Translations under genes and position numbers: made by a program
Notes under the pieces: model-generated
Database searches by the model: none
Seen by the model: the letters and a program-made list of their open reading frames with translations, nothing else
Told to the model about the DNA's origin: nothing
Shown: positions 14,600 to 22,530 of the stretch, in pieces
Layout: every line of letters begins with the position of its first letter
Numbering within the stretch: the stretch's first letter is position 1
Origin: Bacillota bacterium
GTDB taxonomy: Bacteria; Bacillota; Desulfotomaculia; Desulfotomaculales; Desulfallaceae
Assembly: GCA_023439185.1 (NCBI GenBank)
Contig: JAEXOR010000061.1
Location: 1-36,085, forward strand
DNA: 36,085 nt
Direction of reading: 5' to 3'

Positions 14600-17500
14600 G
14601 TCGCACCCCGTGCGGGTGCGTGGATCGAAACTGCCCCGTGGGCAGGTAGGTAAAGCTCAACGGGCGTCGCACCCCGTGCGGGTGCGTGGATCGAAACTTC
14701 GGTGTATCTCGCCGGATCTCGCAGGTCAATTAGTCGCACCCCGTGCGGGTGCGTGGATCGAAACCGGCGACAACTGACTGACAAACTGCTCGAAAGCCTG
14801 TCGCACCCCGTGCGGGTGCGTGGATCGAAACTAAAGTGGCAACCAAGTGGCAACCAAAGCGCCGGGTCGCACCCCGTGCGGGTGCGTGGATCGAAACGTC
14901 CGCGCCGGTTTGGTTGCCGGTTTGAGTGGTGTCGCACCCCGTGCGGGTGCGTGGATCGAAACCCTGTTGCTCAACCTCGTCGATAAGCCCCTCCTTGTCG
15001 CACCCCGTGCGGGTGCGTGGATCGAAACCTCCCCTATCGTTTCCACGTTACAATGCCCGCATAGTCGCACCCCGTGCGGGTGCGTGGATCGAAACTTGCC
15101 CAAGACATAGTCGAAGTATATCGGCAGTAGTCGCACCCCGTGCGGGTGCGTGGATCGAAACAACGGTTTATCGAATGGTCTATAACGGCACACGTCGCAC
15201 CCCGTGCGGGTGCGTGGATCGAAACGCCACCTGGTCCCGGGTGAAGAAGGTTCCCGACGTCGCACCCCGTGCGGGTGCGTGGATCGAAACAAGTTAGGTG
15301 CATGCGCGATCTGGAGCAGGTGCCCGGGGTCGCACCCCGTGCGGGTGCGTGGATCGAAACCGCGGTATCCACTGCATGGAGGCCACCGGGTAACGTCGCA
15401 CCCCGTGCGGGTGCGTGGATCGAAACAAAAAAGACGGCTCCCTGAAAGCCGAATATCTGGTCGCACCCCGTGCGGGTGCGTGGATCGAAACTTCGCATAT
15501 TCTGTTTTTTTGCTTTGGGCAGTCAGTCGCACCCCGTGCGGGTGCGTGGATCGAAACAAAAGTTCGAGCGGGAATTTGGCCGACCATTATCGTCGCACCC
15601 CGTGCGGGTGCGTGGATCGAAACTTAAAATATCCAGTTGGTTTTGATGTTGAACACGTCGCACCCCGTGCGGGTGCGTGGATCGAAACGAGGCAGTATTC
15701 GTTGACCACGGCACCGACTGGCGTCGCACCCCGTGCGGGTGCGTGGATCGAAACTGCCGTCAGCGCCGAATTCGGTGAGTGTTACAAAGTCGCACCCCGT
15801 GCGGGTGCGTGGATCGAAACTCCAGGGAAGAGTTTGAATCGATCAGGGACCAGGTCGCACCCCGTGCGGGTGCGTGGATCGAAACCTGAACGATATCCAA
15901 CAGTGGTTTGTGGCCGATGTCGCACCCCGTGCGGGTGCGTGGATCGAAACCCTGGAGAGAAACAATTCAAAACGGATCTGCCGGTCGCACCCCGTGCGGG
16001 TGCGTGGATCGAAACGAATATAGTCTCCGTGTTGTCGCTGTCGTCGGCCGTCGCACCCCGTGCGGGTGCGTGGATCGAAACTCCGGCGTAATGGGTGTCT
16101 GTGCAAGGTCTTGCGGTCGCACCCCGTGCGGGTGCGTGGATCGAAACGTCGTCTCGGTACCAGTATTCAATCACCTGGACGTCGCACCCCGTGCGGGTGC
16201 GTGGATCGAAACGCAAGCCAGCTAATCAATTCGACCACAGCGTACTTTGTCGCACCCCGTGCGGGTGCGTGGATCGAAACACCGCCTGGTACGGCGGGAA
16301 CTATAAAAAGGAGGTCGCACCCCGTGCGGGTGCGTGGATCGAAACACCGGCACATGGAAACGACACCCTTCCCCAAAAGTCGCACCCCGTGCGGGTGCGT
16401 GGATCGAAACAAGCTCCGTCCATGCGCCGGCCACCTTTTCCTCGTCGCACCCCGTGCGGGTGCGTGGATCGAAACCCCGCCGGTGAACATTACGCCGGAG
16501 TAATTGCCCGTCGCACCCCGTGCGGGTGCGTGGATCGAAACAATGTTCAGGGCGGTAAGCCAGGCATATTTAAGGTCGCACCCCGTGCGGGTGCGTGGAT
16601 CGAAACCCGCGTCGTCCTGTCGTGCATCCGGTCATGGCAGGTCGCACCCCGTGCGGGTGCGTGGATCGAAACAGACCGATATTGGCACCGTCGCCCGGCG
16701 CAAAGTCGCACCCCGTGCGGGTGCGTGGATCGAAACCTGCGAATTTTAGAGTTGTCGAATACTATTAGGTCGCACCCCGTGCGGGTGCGTGGATCGAAAC
16801 CCTATGATCAATGCCGCCAAACTGTTCAGCCAAGTCGCACCCCGTGCGGGTGCGTGGATCGAAACAGATAATGAAGCGTAGGAAAGAAGGTATTCGCAGG
16901 TCGCACCCCGTGCGGGTGCGTGGATCGAAACCCTGTATCATTTGGCCATATGTGGCTTTGCAGGGGGTCGCACCCCGTGCGGGTGCGTGGATCGAAACCG
17001 GCTACGGGCAGCCACCTGGCGGATACCAGCGTCGCACCCCGTGCGGGTGCGTGGATCGAAACCCATAGAAGAACGAAAGGAAGACCGTTTATGAGGTCGC
17101 ACCCCGTGCGGGTGCGTGGATCGAAACCCCTAATTTTGGGGAAAATTGTCGGTAGCGCCGTCGCACCCCGTGCGGGTGCGTGGATCGAAACTAAACGGAG
17201 GTATCTAAATGATTGATAAAATACGTCGCACCCCGTGCGGGTGCGTGGATCGAAACCGGTATCTGGCGGGCTGGCGCAAGGTGCTTATGCCGTCGCACCC
17301 CGTGCGGGTGCGTGGATCGAAACATCGAAGTAAGGAGGGTAATTATGAGCTTGCCACGTCGCACCCCGTGCGGGTGCGTGGATCGAAACATAAGCTGGAG
17401 CAATTGCGCTCCCGGCTGGGTGGCGTCGCACCCCGTGCGGGTGCGTGGATCGAAACCTCCGCAACTTCAGGATACCAGCAAGCATTCAAGGTCGCACCCC

Positions 17501-17848
17501 GTGCGGGTGCGTGGATCGAAACATCAATAGCAAAAGACAATTCTTCGTCGCCTACGTCGCACCCCGTGCGGGTGCGTGGATCGAAACTTCACCGGCAAGA
17601 TATTTAGTAACAATTTCCCATGGGTCGCACCCCGTGCGGGTGCGTGGATCGAAACACCGGGTAAGGTATACTGACCGGTACCAGTAGGTCGCACCCCGTG
17701 CGGGTGCGTGGATCGAAACTAAAAAGCCTGGAATTAGAAACTTTGGTCGATAGTCGCACCCCGTGCGGGTGCGTGGATCGAAACTACATAAGCAAGGATA
17801 CAGAGAGAAAGGAGAAAGTCGCACCCCGTGCGGTGCGTGGATCGAAAC
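14600..17848 (+). CRISPR. Type I-C CRISPR array, 50 repeats and 49 spacers
   Basis: Fifty copies of a 32-bp repeat that begins GTCGCACCCC and ends GTGGATCGAAAC. Positions 3-9 (CGCACCC) pair with 15-21 (GGGTGCG) around the loop CGTGC, the hairpin expected for Cas5c cleavage. The first repeat is 14600-14631. The repeats I read are identical except the last (17818-17848), which is 31 nt because one G is missing from the GGG of the 3' stem arm. Spacers are 32-38 nt, mostly 33-34, and I saw no duplicates. The perfect repeats and complete adjacent cas set indicate an active locus. Many long ORFs run through the array on both strands only because the repeat has few stops. Confidence 0.99.
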
Positions 17849-17868
17849 TTTGCGGGTCATTGTTGGCT

Positions 17869-17899
17869 AAGCCCTCGAATAAGGGGTGAATTGGGGCTT
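17869..17899 (+). terminator. Possible terminator after the array
   Basis: AAGCCC (17869-17874) can pair with GGGCTT (17894-17899), followed by TATTATATTG. The loop is long and an alternative CCCT/AGGGG pairing exists, so the assignment is tentative. It lies between the last repeat and the convergent toxin-antitoxin gene. Confidence 0.4.
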
Positions 17900-17949
17900 T
17901 ATTATATTGTTGGATTTTCGTTTTACGAACACGCTGCCTATCCCGGAAA

Positions 17950-18534
17950 TTACAACAGCCAAACGTAATCCTGCCGGCAATTCATAACGGCTGTCACATA
18001 GACAGTGTTTTCCTGTATCTGATAAAACGCCGTATATTGTTTGCCAAACAGTAGCTTGTGATATTTTTGAAAAGGAATCGCGTCATATTCCAGCCATGTG
18101 TTATGTTCCGGCATCACGGCAAGGCTGTCGGCTGTTTCAACAAAGGTATCTATAAGCCTGTTTGCGGCTGGTACGTTGACATTTGCAAGAAAACGCACAT
18201 GAAAAATGAGCATTTCCCAGGCGGTTTCCGTGATTTTTACCGTATAAAGCTTATTCTTTCCGGCATTGGAAACCTCTGCGACAGCCTTGCGCATGGCTGA
18301 GGCTGTTTCCTCTACAGAATAGGTCCGTCCTTTTTGGATGTCGATTTCCGATTGCATCAGCTTCTCCTTGAGCTTCAGCATACTTTTGCGCCGGGCAAAC
18401 GCCTCTATATCCATCACTACAAGGTTGCCGCTGCCGTTTTTGGTCAGATAAACCGGCTCGCCTGTGCGTTTGCAGAGTTCGGATATTTCATTGTAGTTCT
18501 TGCGGATTGCTGCGGAAGGCCGTATATTCATCAT
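17950..18534 (-). CDS. Fused Phd/YefM-type antitoxin and RelE/ParE-type toxin in one polypeptide
   Basis: A 194-residue ORF in which two normally separate toxin-antitoxin proteins are continuous. Residues 1 to about 85 look like a Phd/YefM antitoxin: MMNIRPSAAIRKNYNEISELC, then GEPVYLTKNGSGNLVVMDIEAF, then the helical toxin-neutralising tail. Residues ~95-194 look like a RelE/ParE toxin: YTVKITETAWEML, helices, and the C-terminal strand pattern YTAFYQIQENTVYVTAVMNCRQDY. I start at 18534 because GGGAGG lies about 7 nt upstream; an ATG at 18549 overlaps that SD. No stop or in-frame ATG separates the domains except M-R-K-A in the linker. It lies about 100 bp from the CRISPR array, convergent with it. 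It may be a natural fusion or the product of an indel. Confidence 0.78.
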   Translation of the reverse strand: MMNIRPSAAIRKNYNEISELCKRTGEPVYLTKNGSGNLVVMDIEAFARRKSMLKLKEKLMQSEIDIQKGRTYSVEETASAMRKAVAEVSNAGKNKLYTVKITETAWEMLIFHVRFLANVNVPAANRLIDTFVETADSLAVMPEHNTWLEYDAIPFQKYHKLLFGKQYTAFYQIQENTVYVTAVMNCRQDYVWLL

Positions 18535-18559
18535 TGCCCATCCTCCCATAAAATGTAGT

Positions 18560-18588
18560 CTATTGTATGCTAATTTACTATTGTATGC
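18560..18588. promoter_or_regulatory. Paired direct repeats, probable operator of the toxin-antitoxin gene
   Basis: CTATTGTATGC occurs at 18560-18570 and again at 18578-18588, an 18-bp period, 26 nt upstream of the start at 18534. On the gene's strand each copy reads GCATACAATAG and contains the -10-like TACAAT. Repeated sites at this position fit cooperative autorepression by a Phd-type antitoxin. Confidence 0.6.
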
Positions 18589-18614
18589 GGGGGGTGTAAA
18601 GACTTACCACCAGT

Positions 18615-18659
18615 ACTCAATGGGTTTCGTTTGAAGGACACACGAATAGATGATTGAGT
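18615..18659. other. Nested inverted repeats in the TA-DUF192 intergenic region
   Basis: ACTCAAT (18615-18621) pairs with ATTGAGT (18653-18659), and inside it TTCGT (18626-18630) pairs with ACGAA (18642-18646). It lies between the TA gene and the DUF192 gene, both of which read away from it. No ORF or T-run accompanies it; role unknown. Confidence 0.35.
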
Positions 18660-18757
18660 GAGTCCTAAAAATGCAATACAATAAATTTATCAATAACCAA
18701 CCATAAGGCAGTGATTATCACGATTATAATGCTGAATTCTTTAATGGTGCAGTAATT

Positions 18758-19231
18758 ATGAGGCGATTTCTCCGAAGGGTATTTCTCACAACCCTATTAC
18801 TCTGCCTGCTAACCTTCCTCTGGTTCTCCTTTTCCCCACACCTCTATCTGCCTGTTACAGTAGATAACGCAACCACCGGGGCCGCCATTGCCTCGCAGGG
18901 GCGGATTCCGCTGACGGAGGAAGGCTGGAAAAATGGCCTGCTTGGTTACGACCGCCTGGAAGAAGGCTGCGGCCTGGTGCTGGCGCCCTGCCGGCAAATA
19001 CATATGATCGGAATGAAGTTCCCCATTGATGTTATCTTCATGGACCGGGATTATCGCGTGGTGGGCCTGCTGGAAAGCATCCAGCCGGGGGAAACAGGCC
19101 CGCTGATAGAAAATGCCCGCCTGGCGGTGGAACTGCCGGCGGGCACAATAAGGGATTACGGAATTAAAACCGGGCACATTATCGCTTTTGGCGGGCCGGG
19201 GGCGCTGTTGATCAAACTGAACCTGAATTAA
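18758..19231 (+). CDS. DUF192 family protein, membrane-anchored
   Basis: A 157-residue protein. The N-terminus MRRFLRRVFLTTLLLCLLTFLWFSF is a signal anchor, placing the rest outside the membrane. The DUF192 fold is recognised from the run ending GLVLAPCRQIHMIGMKFPIDVIFMDRDYRVVGLLESIQPGE, with the family's conserved MxFPIDVIFMD, followed by AVELPAGTI and the GxxxGHI near the end. The family has no firm biochemical function. The upstream ribosome site is weak (GGTG). The 3' end overlaps the convergent small gene by 20 nt. Confidence 0.85.
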   Translation: MRRFLRRVFLTTLLLCLLTFLWFSFSPHLYLPVTVDNATTGAAIASQGRIPLTEEGWKNGLLGYDRLEEGCGLVLAPCRQIHMIGMKFPIDVIFMDRDYRVVGLLESIQPGETGPLIENARLAVELPAGTIRDYGIKTGHIIAFGGPGALLIKLNLN

Positions 19232-19511
19232 CAATGTCAAATGCAACCGTTCCGCATGGACAGACGGCATGATAGCATTTATTTTCAGTATCATAATCCA
19301 GAGCAGGCGTTTTTACGTCAAACCTTGAAAGCATGATCCAGGGGTAAATTGCGTTTAAAGCGGTAAGGCATACCGGTCCCGATTGTTCATAAACAATTGC
19401 CGGGCCTTTAAGAACCACCACATCATCTTCCGGCATCATCGGGCAATTTGATTTAGTCACTCTGATTTCAACTATCGAAGGATTGGATGTTACCTGGCAT
19501 TCGTCAGACAT
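19212..19511 (-). CDS. Small cysteine-containing protein, TIGR04076-like
   Basis: A 99-residue protein with VTKSNCPMMPEDD near the N-terminus, then GPAIVYEQSGPVCLTALNAIYPWIMLSRFDV and the C-terminal CYHAVCPCGTVAFDIV. The PVCLTAL...IYPW segment and terminal CPCG recall the TIGR04076 family of small anaerobe proteins, whose function is unknown. No signal peptide or TM helix. ACCGGGAGGCAG about 9 nt before the ATG is a strong ribosome site, so the gene is real even if the family call is tentative. It lies downstream of the YibE/F gene on the same strand but is separated from it by a terminator. Confidence 0.65.
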   Translation of the reverse strand: MSDECQVTSNPSIVEIRVTKSNCPMMPEDDVVVLKGPAIVYEQSGPVCLTALNAIYPWIMLSRFDVKTPALDYDTENKCYHAVCPCGTVAFDIVNSGSV

Positions 19512-19542
19512 GTTTTCTGCCTCCCGGTATAAAATTTCCTGC

Positions 19543-19580
19543 TAAAAAAATGTCCCCGAGCCTGTCGGCGCGGGGCTTTT
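19543..19580 (-). terminator. Terminator of the YibE/F gene
   Basis: On the minus strand GCCCCG and CGGGGAC form the stem, followed by ATTTTTTTAG. It lies 37 nt past the YibE/F stop. Confidence 0.75.
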
Positions 19581-19616
19581 AATCAGGATACTATTTATAT
19601 GCCGCGTATGCAAGGG

Positions 19617-20747
19617 CTATTTTTTAGTCATCAGGATACCGGAAATAACCGCCGTGAAGGGAGCCACCGCCACCAACCCGAAACTGCCGATTACGGTATG
19701 CATGATCTCTTTGGAGACGTATTTCAGGTTCAGGATGTGGTCCACCGGAGTGCCCTGGGCCATAAAGATCATCAGCAGGGCTATATAACCGCCGGTATAC
19801 GCGAACAGCAGGGTGGTGGTCATGGTGCCCACCACGGCCCGGCCCACGTTGAGTCCGGAGCTTATGGCCCTGGCGGTGCTTATGTCCGGGTTTTGCTCCA
19901 CCACTTCGTTCACTGCGGCGGCGATGTCCATGGCCAGGTCCATCAGGGCGCCGGCGGAAGCGATAAAAACGACGGCGATCAGTATTTCAGTCAGGTTCAG
20001 GTGCGCGTAACCCGCGTAAAGTAGCGTCTCGGAATGGGGCAGTACGGCGCCGTGGATCTTGAACAAGCTACCAAATATAACGGCCAGGACGGCGGTAAGC
20101 AAGGTCCCCGAAAGGGAGCCCAGGACGGCGGCGGCGGATTTGCGGTTAATGCCGCCTACCATTAAAATAATTAATGCCGTCGCCGTAACCACAAAAAACA
20201 GGGCGATCAATATGGGGTTCCAGCCCTTCAGCAGCAGGGGAATCAGCAGCTTCCAGATCATTAAAACGGTCAGGGTAAAGGACATTAACGCTTTGGCCCC
20301 GGTCCAGCGGGCGAACAGCAACAGGAATAATGCGAAAATGCCCACCAGCACGGCCTCCAGGTTAATCCGGTAGTGGTCGACCATGTTGACGTGCCGTATT
20401 TCCCGGTCGGTGTAATCTATTACCACCAGTGCTTTATCCCCTGCGACGAAAGCTTTGTCCACCTCAAGGCGGCCGTTGAATTTGTTCGTGGCATTAGCTT
20501 GCATGCCCTTAAACGGTCCGTTCAGGATTTCGATTTTACATACCTGCTCACCCTGGAAAACAAAGCCGATGGTGCTGAACACGTTCTCGTTGTTTACTTC
20601 CAGCACCCGCGCCACCGCTCTGGTGCTGTCGGGATAATCGTTAACCGGAAACCCGGTGGGCATCAGGGCCAGGACAATAATAAAAACCGTGACAAAGAGG
20701 TTGAAAAAAATTTCCCGGGGCGGCAAATGCTTAATCAAGGTCGGCAT
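19617..20747 (-). CDS. YibE/F family multi-pass membrane protein
   Basis: A 376-residue integral membrane protein of the YibE/F family. The first TM helix (about residues 14-34) is followed by an extracytoplasmic beta-rich domain of roughly 90 residues (ARVLEVNNENVFSTIG...GDKALVVIDY). Seven or so more helices come after residue 130. Conserved family features include the glycine-rich ASAGALMDLAMDIAAAVNEV and MTTTLLFAYTGGYIALLM helices. The family is suspected to be transport-related, without a known substrate. The ATG is preceded by GGAGG 5 nt upstream. The gene has terminators on both sides, so it is likely monocistronic. Confidence 0.9.
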   Translation of the reverse strand: MPTLIKHLPPREIFFNLFVTVFIIVLALMPTGFPVNDYPDSTRAVARVLEVNNENVFSTIGFVFQGEQVCKIEILNGPFKGMQANATNKFNGRLEVDKAFVAGDKALVVIDYTDREIRHVNMVDHYRINLEAVLVGIFALFLLLFARWTGAKALMSFTLTVLMIWKLLIPLLLKGWNPILIALFFVVTATALIILMVGGINRKSAAAVLGSLSGTLLTAVLAVIFGSLFKIHGAVLPHSETLLYAGYAHLNLTEILIAVVFIASAGALMDLAMDIAAAVNEVVEQNPDISTARAISSGLNVGRAVVGTMTTTLLFAYTGGYIALLMIFMAQGTPVDHILNLKYVSKEIMHTVIGSFGLVAVAPFTAVISGILMTKK

Positions 20748-20775
20748 AGCTTCCTCCAGCGTATAAAAAATGAAT

Positions 20776-20810
20776 AATAAAAACCTGAGCGGGATTTGGC
20801 CCCGCTCAGG
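20776..20810 (-). terminator. Terminator of the alkaline phosphatase gene
   Basis: On the minus strand CCTGAGCGGG pairs with CCCGCTCAGG, followed by TTTTTATT. It lies about 20 nt past the phosphatase stop. Confidence 0.9.
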
Positions 20811-20831
20811 ACGTTAAGAGACTGTTACAAC

Positions 20832-22367
20832 TTAAGCGGCTTTTTTGGCGTTTATTTTGGCGATGGCGGCCAATTTGTAATAAATGCCCGTGTTGTCGTA
20901 GAAACCGTCAAACAAGTCCGCTCCGGTGCCTATGGCATAAACCGGAACCGGAATGCCGGTGTGGGAATAGGAAGTGAAGCTGAGCCCGGCCCTGCTGTTT
21001 ACGATATGCGAAAGGGTAACGCTAAGGGGTTCATAGGTGCCGTACAGGATGTCTTCCTGCTCGGTGAAACCGGCGTTTCTCTCATCACTGGAAGCCATGC
21101 TCCAGTCCAGGGCTTTACGCAGTTGGCCCATTTCGTAGCTGGTGAAGTTCGCCAGAGAGATGCCGTAGGCTGCCTGAATCTGGCTCCCCAGGTCCTCCAG
21201 TTTGGCATTTTCACGGGTATGCGTTTCTTTGTATGCTTTGATAATCTTGTCAAAGTCCACATAGGACATGGTTACCGGGCGCAGCTTCTCGTAGTAAGTG
21301 CTGTAGCCGGTGTTGGAATAGCCGATGGTCATGCCGCCACATTCATGGTCGGCGGTAACGATAATCAGGGTGTCACTGGGGTGCTGTTTGTAGAAATCCA
21401 CGGCTACTTCAACCGCGTCGGCAAAGGCGATGGTATCGTGGATGGAAGCGGCGGCGTCGTTGGCATGGTTGGCCCAGTCGATTTTACCGCCTTCCACCAT
21501 CATGAAGAACGGGTTGGGGTTTTTGGGTTTATCAGCCATTACGTCGATGCCCTTCTCTACAAAGTCGGCCAGGGACAGTTCGCCCGCCGCTTTGTTGCGG
21601 TCCAGTTCGTAGTTCAGTGCTGTACCGTCCAGCACCGGGTTGATGGCCACCACTTTGCCGGAGGTATTGTTTAAAGCAAGGATTTCTTCATTGGTATTTG
21701 CTAGAGTGTAGCCGGCTTCTTCAACAACTTCGTAAATGTGTTTCTGGTCTCCGTTGGGTCCTGTTTTCTGATCGAAGTCACCGCCGCCGAAGTAATCAAA
21801 GCCGCTGGCGGCCAGTTGTTTGCCGATCTCATAGTAGCTGTTCCGGTTGGCCACCTTGGCGTAGTATGCCGCGGGGGTGGCGTGGGTGATGGGCACGCTG
21901 GTAACGATGCCGATCTTGTAACCCTCTGCCTGCAGGTCTTCGGTAATGGGTTTATAGGACTTGGTTTTGGTTTCGTCCATGTTGATGACTCCGGAGAGGG
22001 TTTTTTCGCCCGAGGCCAGGGATGTGGCGGTGGAAGCTGAATCCGGGATGAACGAAGTGGAGTCCTGGGTCATCAGGGCGCCGTGTACGGGAAACTTGCT
22101 GAAGTTCAGTTGCCGGGGTTCTGGATAAACACCGTTTGAAGGATTGGGCTGGGTACCAAGGTACTGTTCGGCGCTGCTTACCTGGGGATAGCTCATGCCG
22201 TCACCGATAAACACAAAAATATACTTGGGGGTTTTTCCGGAATAGGATACGTTGCCGGTGTCGGGCCCGGCCGTTACCATCGCCGCCGGACTGACCGCGA
22301 AGGAGACCAGTAAAGCCAGTACAACTGCTATGGCAATAAAACCTGCCCAACGCTTTTTGTGGTTCAT
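20832..22367 (-). CDS. phoA: Secreted alkaline phosphatase
   Basis: A 511-residue phosphomonoesterase that releases phosphate outside the cell. An N-terminal signal peptide (MNHKKRWAGF, hydrophobic core, cleavage around AMVTA) directs export. Catalytic features are complete: D56 in FIGDGMS, D109-S110-A111 in FIPDSASTATSLASG (S110 as nucleophile), VEGGKIDWANHANDA, TADHECGG, and the late SHTGIPVPVYAIG histidine, giving the two-zinc/one-magnesium site of the E. coli PhoA family. GGAGGTG lies 10 nt before the ATG. It diverges from an MFS gene across a 163-bp region with two palindromes. A Pho-regulon box is not evident to me. Confidence 0.94.
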   Translation of the reverse strand: MNHKKRWAGFIAIAVVLALLVSFAVSPAAMVTAGPDTGNVSYSGKTPKYIFVFIGDGMSYPQVSSAEQYLGTQPNPSNGVYPEPRQLNFSKFPVHGALMTQDSTSFIPDSASTATSLASGEKTLSGVINMDETKTKSYKPITEDLQAEGYKIGIVTSVPITHATPAAYYAKVANRNSYYEIGKQLAASGFDYFGGGDFDQKTGPNGDQKHIYEVVEEAGYTLANTNEEILALNNTSGKVVAINPVLDGTALNYELDRNKAAGELSLADFVEKGIDVMADKPKNPNPFFMMVEGGKIDWANHANDAAASIHDTIAFADAVEVAVDFYKQHPSDTLIIVTADHECGGMTIGYSNTGYSTYYEKLRPVTMSYVDFDKIIKAYKETHTRENAKLEDLGSQIQAAYGISLANFTSYEMGQLRKALDWSMASSDERNAGFTEQEDILYGTYEPLSVTLSHIVNSRAGLSFTSYSHTGIPVPVYAIGTGADLFDGFYDNTGIYYKLAAIAKINAKKAA

Positions 22368-22457
22368 GGGAAAATAACACCTCCATATTTTTTATCTAGC
22401 AGAATTGTACAAGGCTTTGGTTAAGCCGGTTAATGGTTTGAGTTAAATGCAAAACAT

Positions 22458-22475
22458 ATTTGTGTTAACACAAAT
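22458..22475. promoter_or_regulatory. 18-bp perfect palindrome, probable operator between phoA and the MFS gene
   Basis: ATTTGTGTTAACACAAAT is its own reverse complement over 18 bp. Immediately beside it TAACAG (22476-22481) and CTGTTA (22486-22491) form a second, smaller inverted repeat. Both overlap the candidate promoter of the MFS gene, the usual place for a dimeric repressor. The regulator is unknown and not encoded next to it. Confidence 0.6.
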
Positions 22476-22495
22476 TAACAGTTTGCTGTTATACT
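22465..22495 (+). promoter_or_regulatory. Candidate promoter of the MFS gene
   Basis: TTAACA (22465-22470) and TATACT (22490-22495) are separated by 19 bp, slightly long for a vegetative promoter. The -10 is 35 nt before the MFS start. The -35 lies inside the palindrome, which would make repression direct. Confidence 0.4.
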
Positions 22496-22530
22496 TGATC
22501 TATTAATTATTAACGGACAGGGGGCTGAAC

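Noticed and set aside
14575..17889. Many ORFs of 60-295 codons on both strands through the CRISPR array
   Set aside because: They arise because the 32-bp repeat lacks stops in several frames. Their repeated RTPCGCVDRN/APRAGAWIET peptides are just translated repeats.
17849..18700. Duplicated tRNA-Lys 3' end (attR) marking the far end of an integrated island
   Set aside because: I looked for the T-arm/acceptor sequence ending GGGTCACCA downstream of the array and did not find it.
20796..21674. Long plus-strand ORF opposite alkaline phosphatase
   Set aside because: It is antisense to a gene with complete catalytic motifs. It has no ribosome site and a composition typical of a frame shadow.
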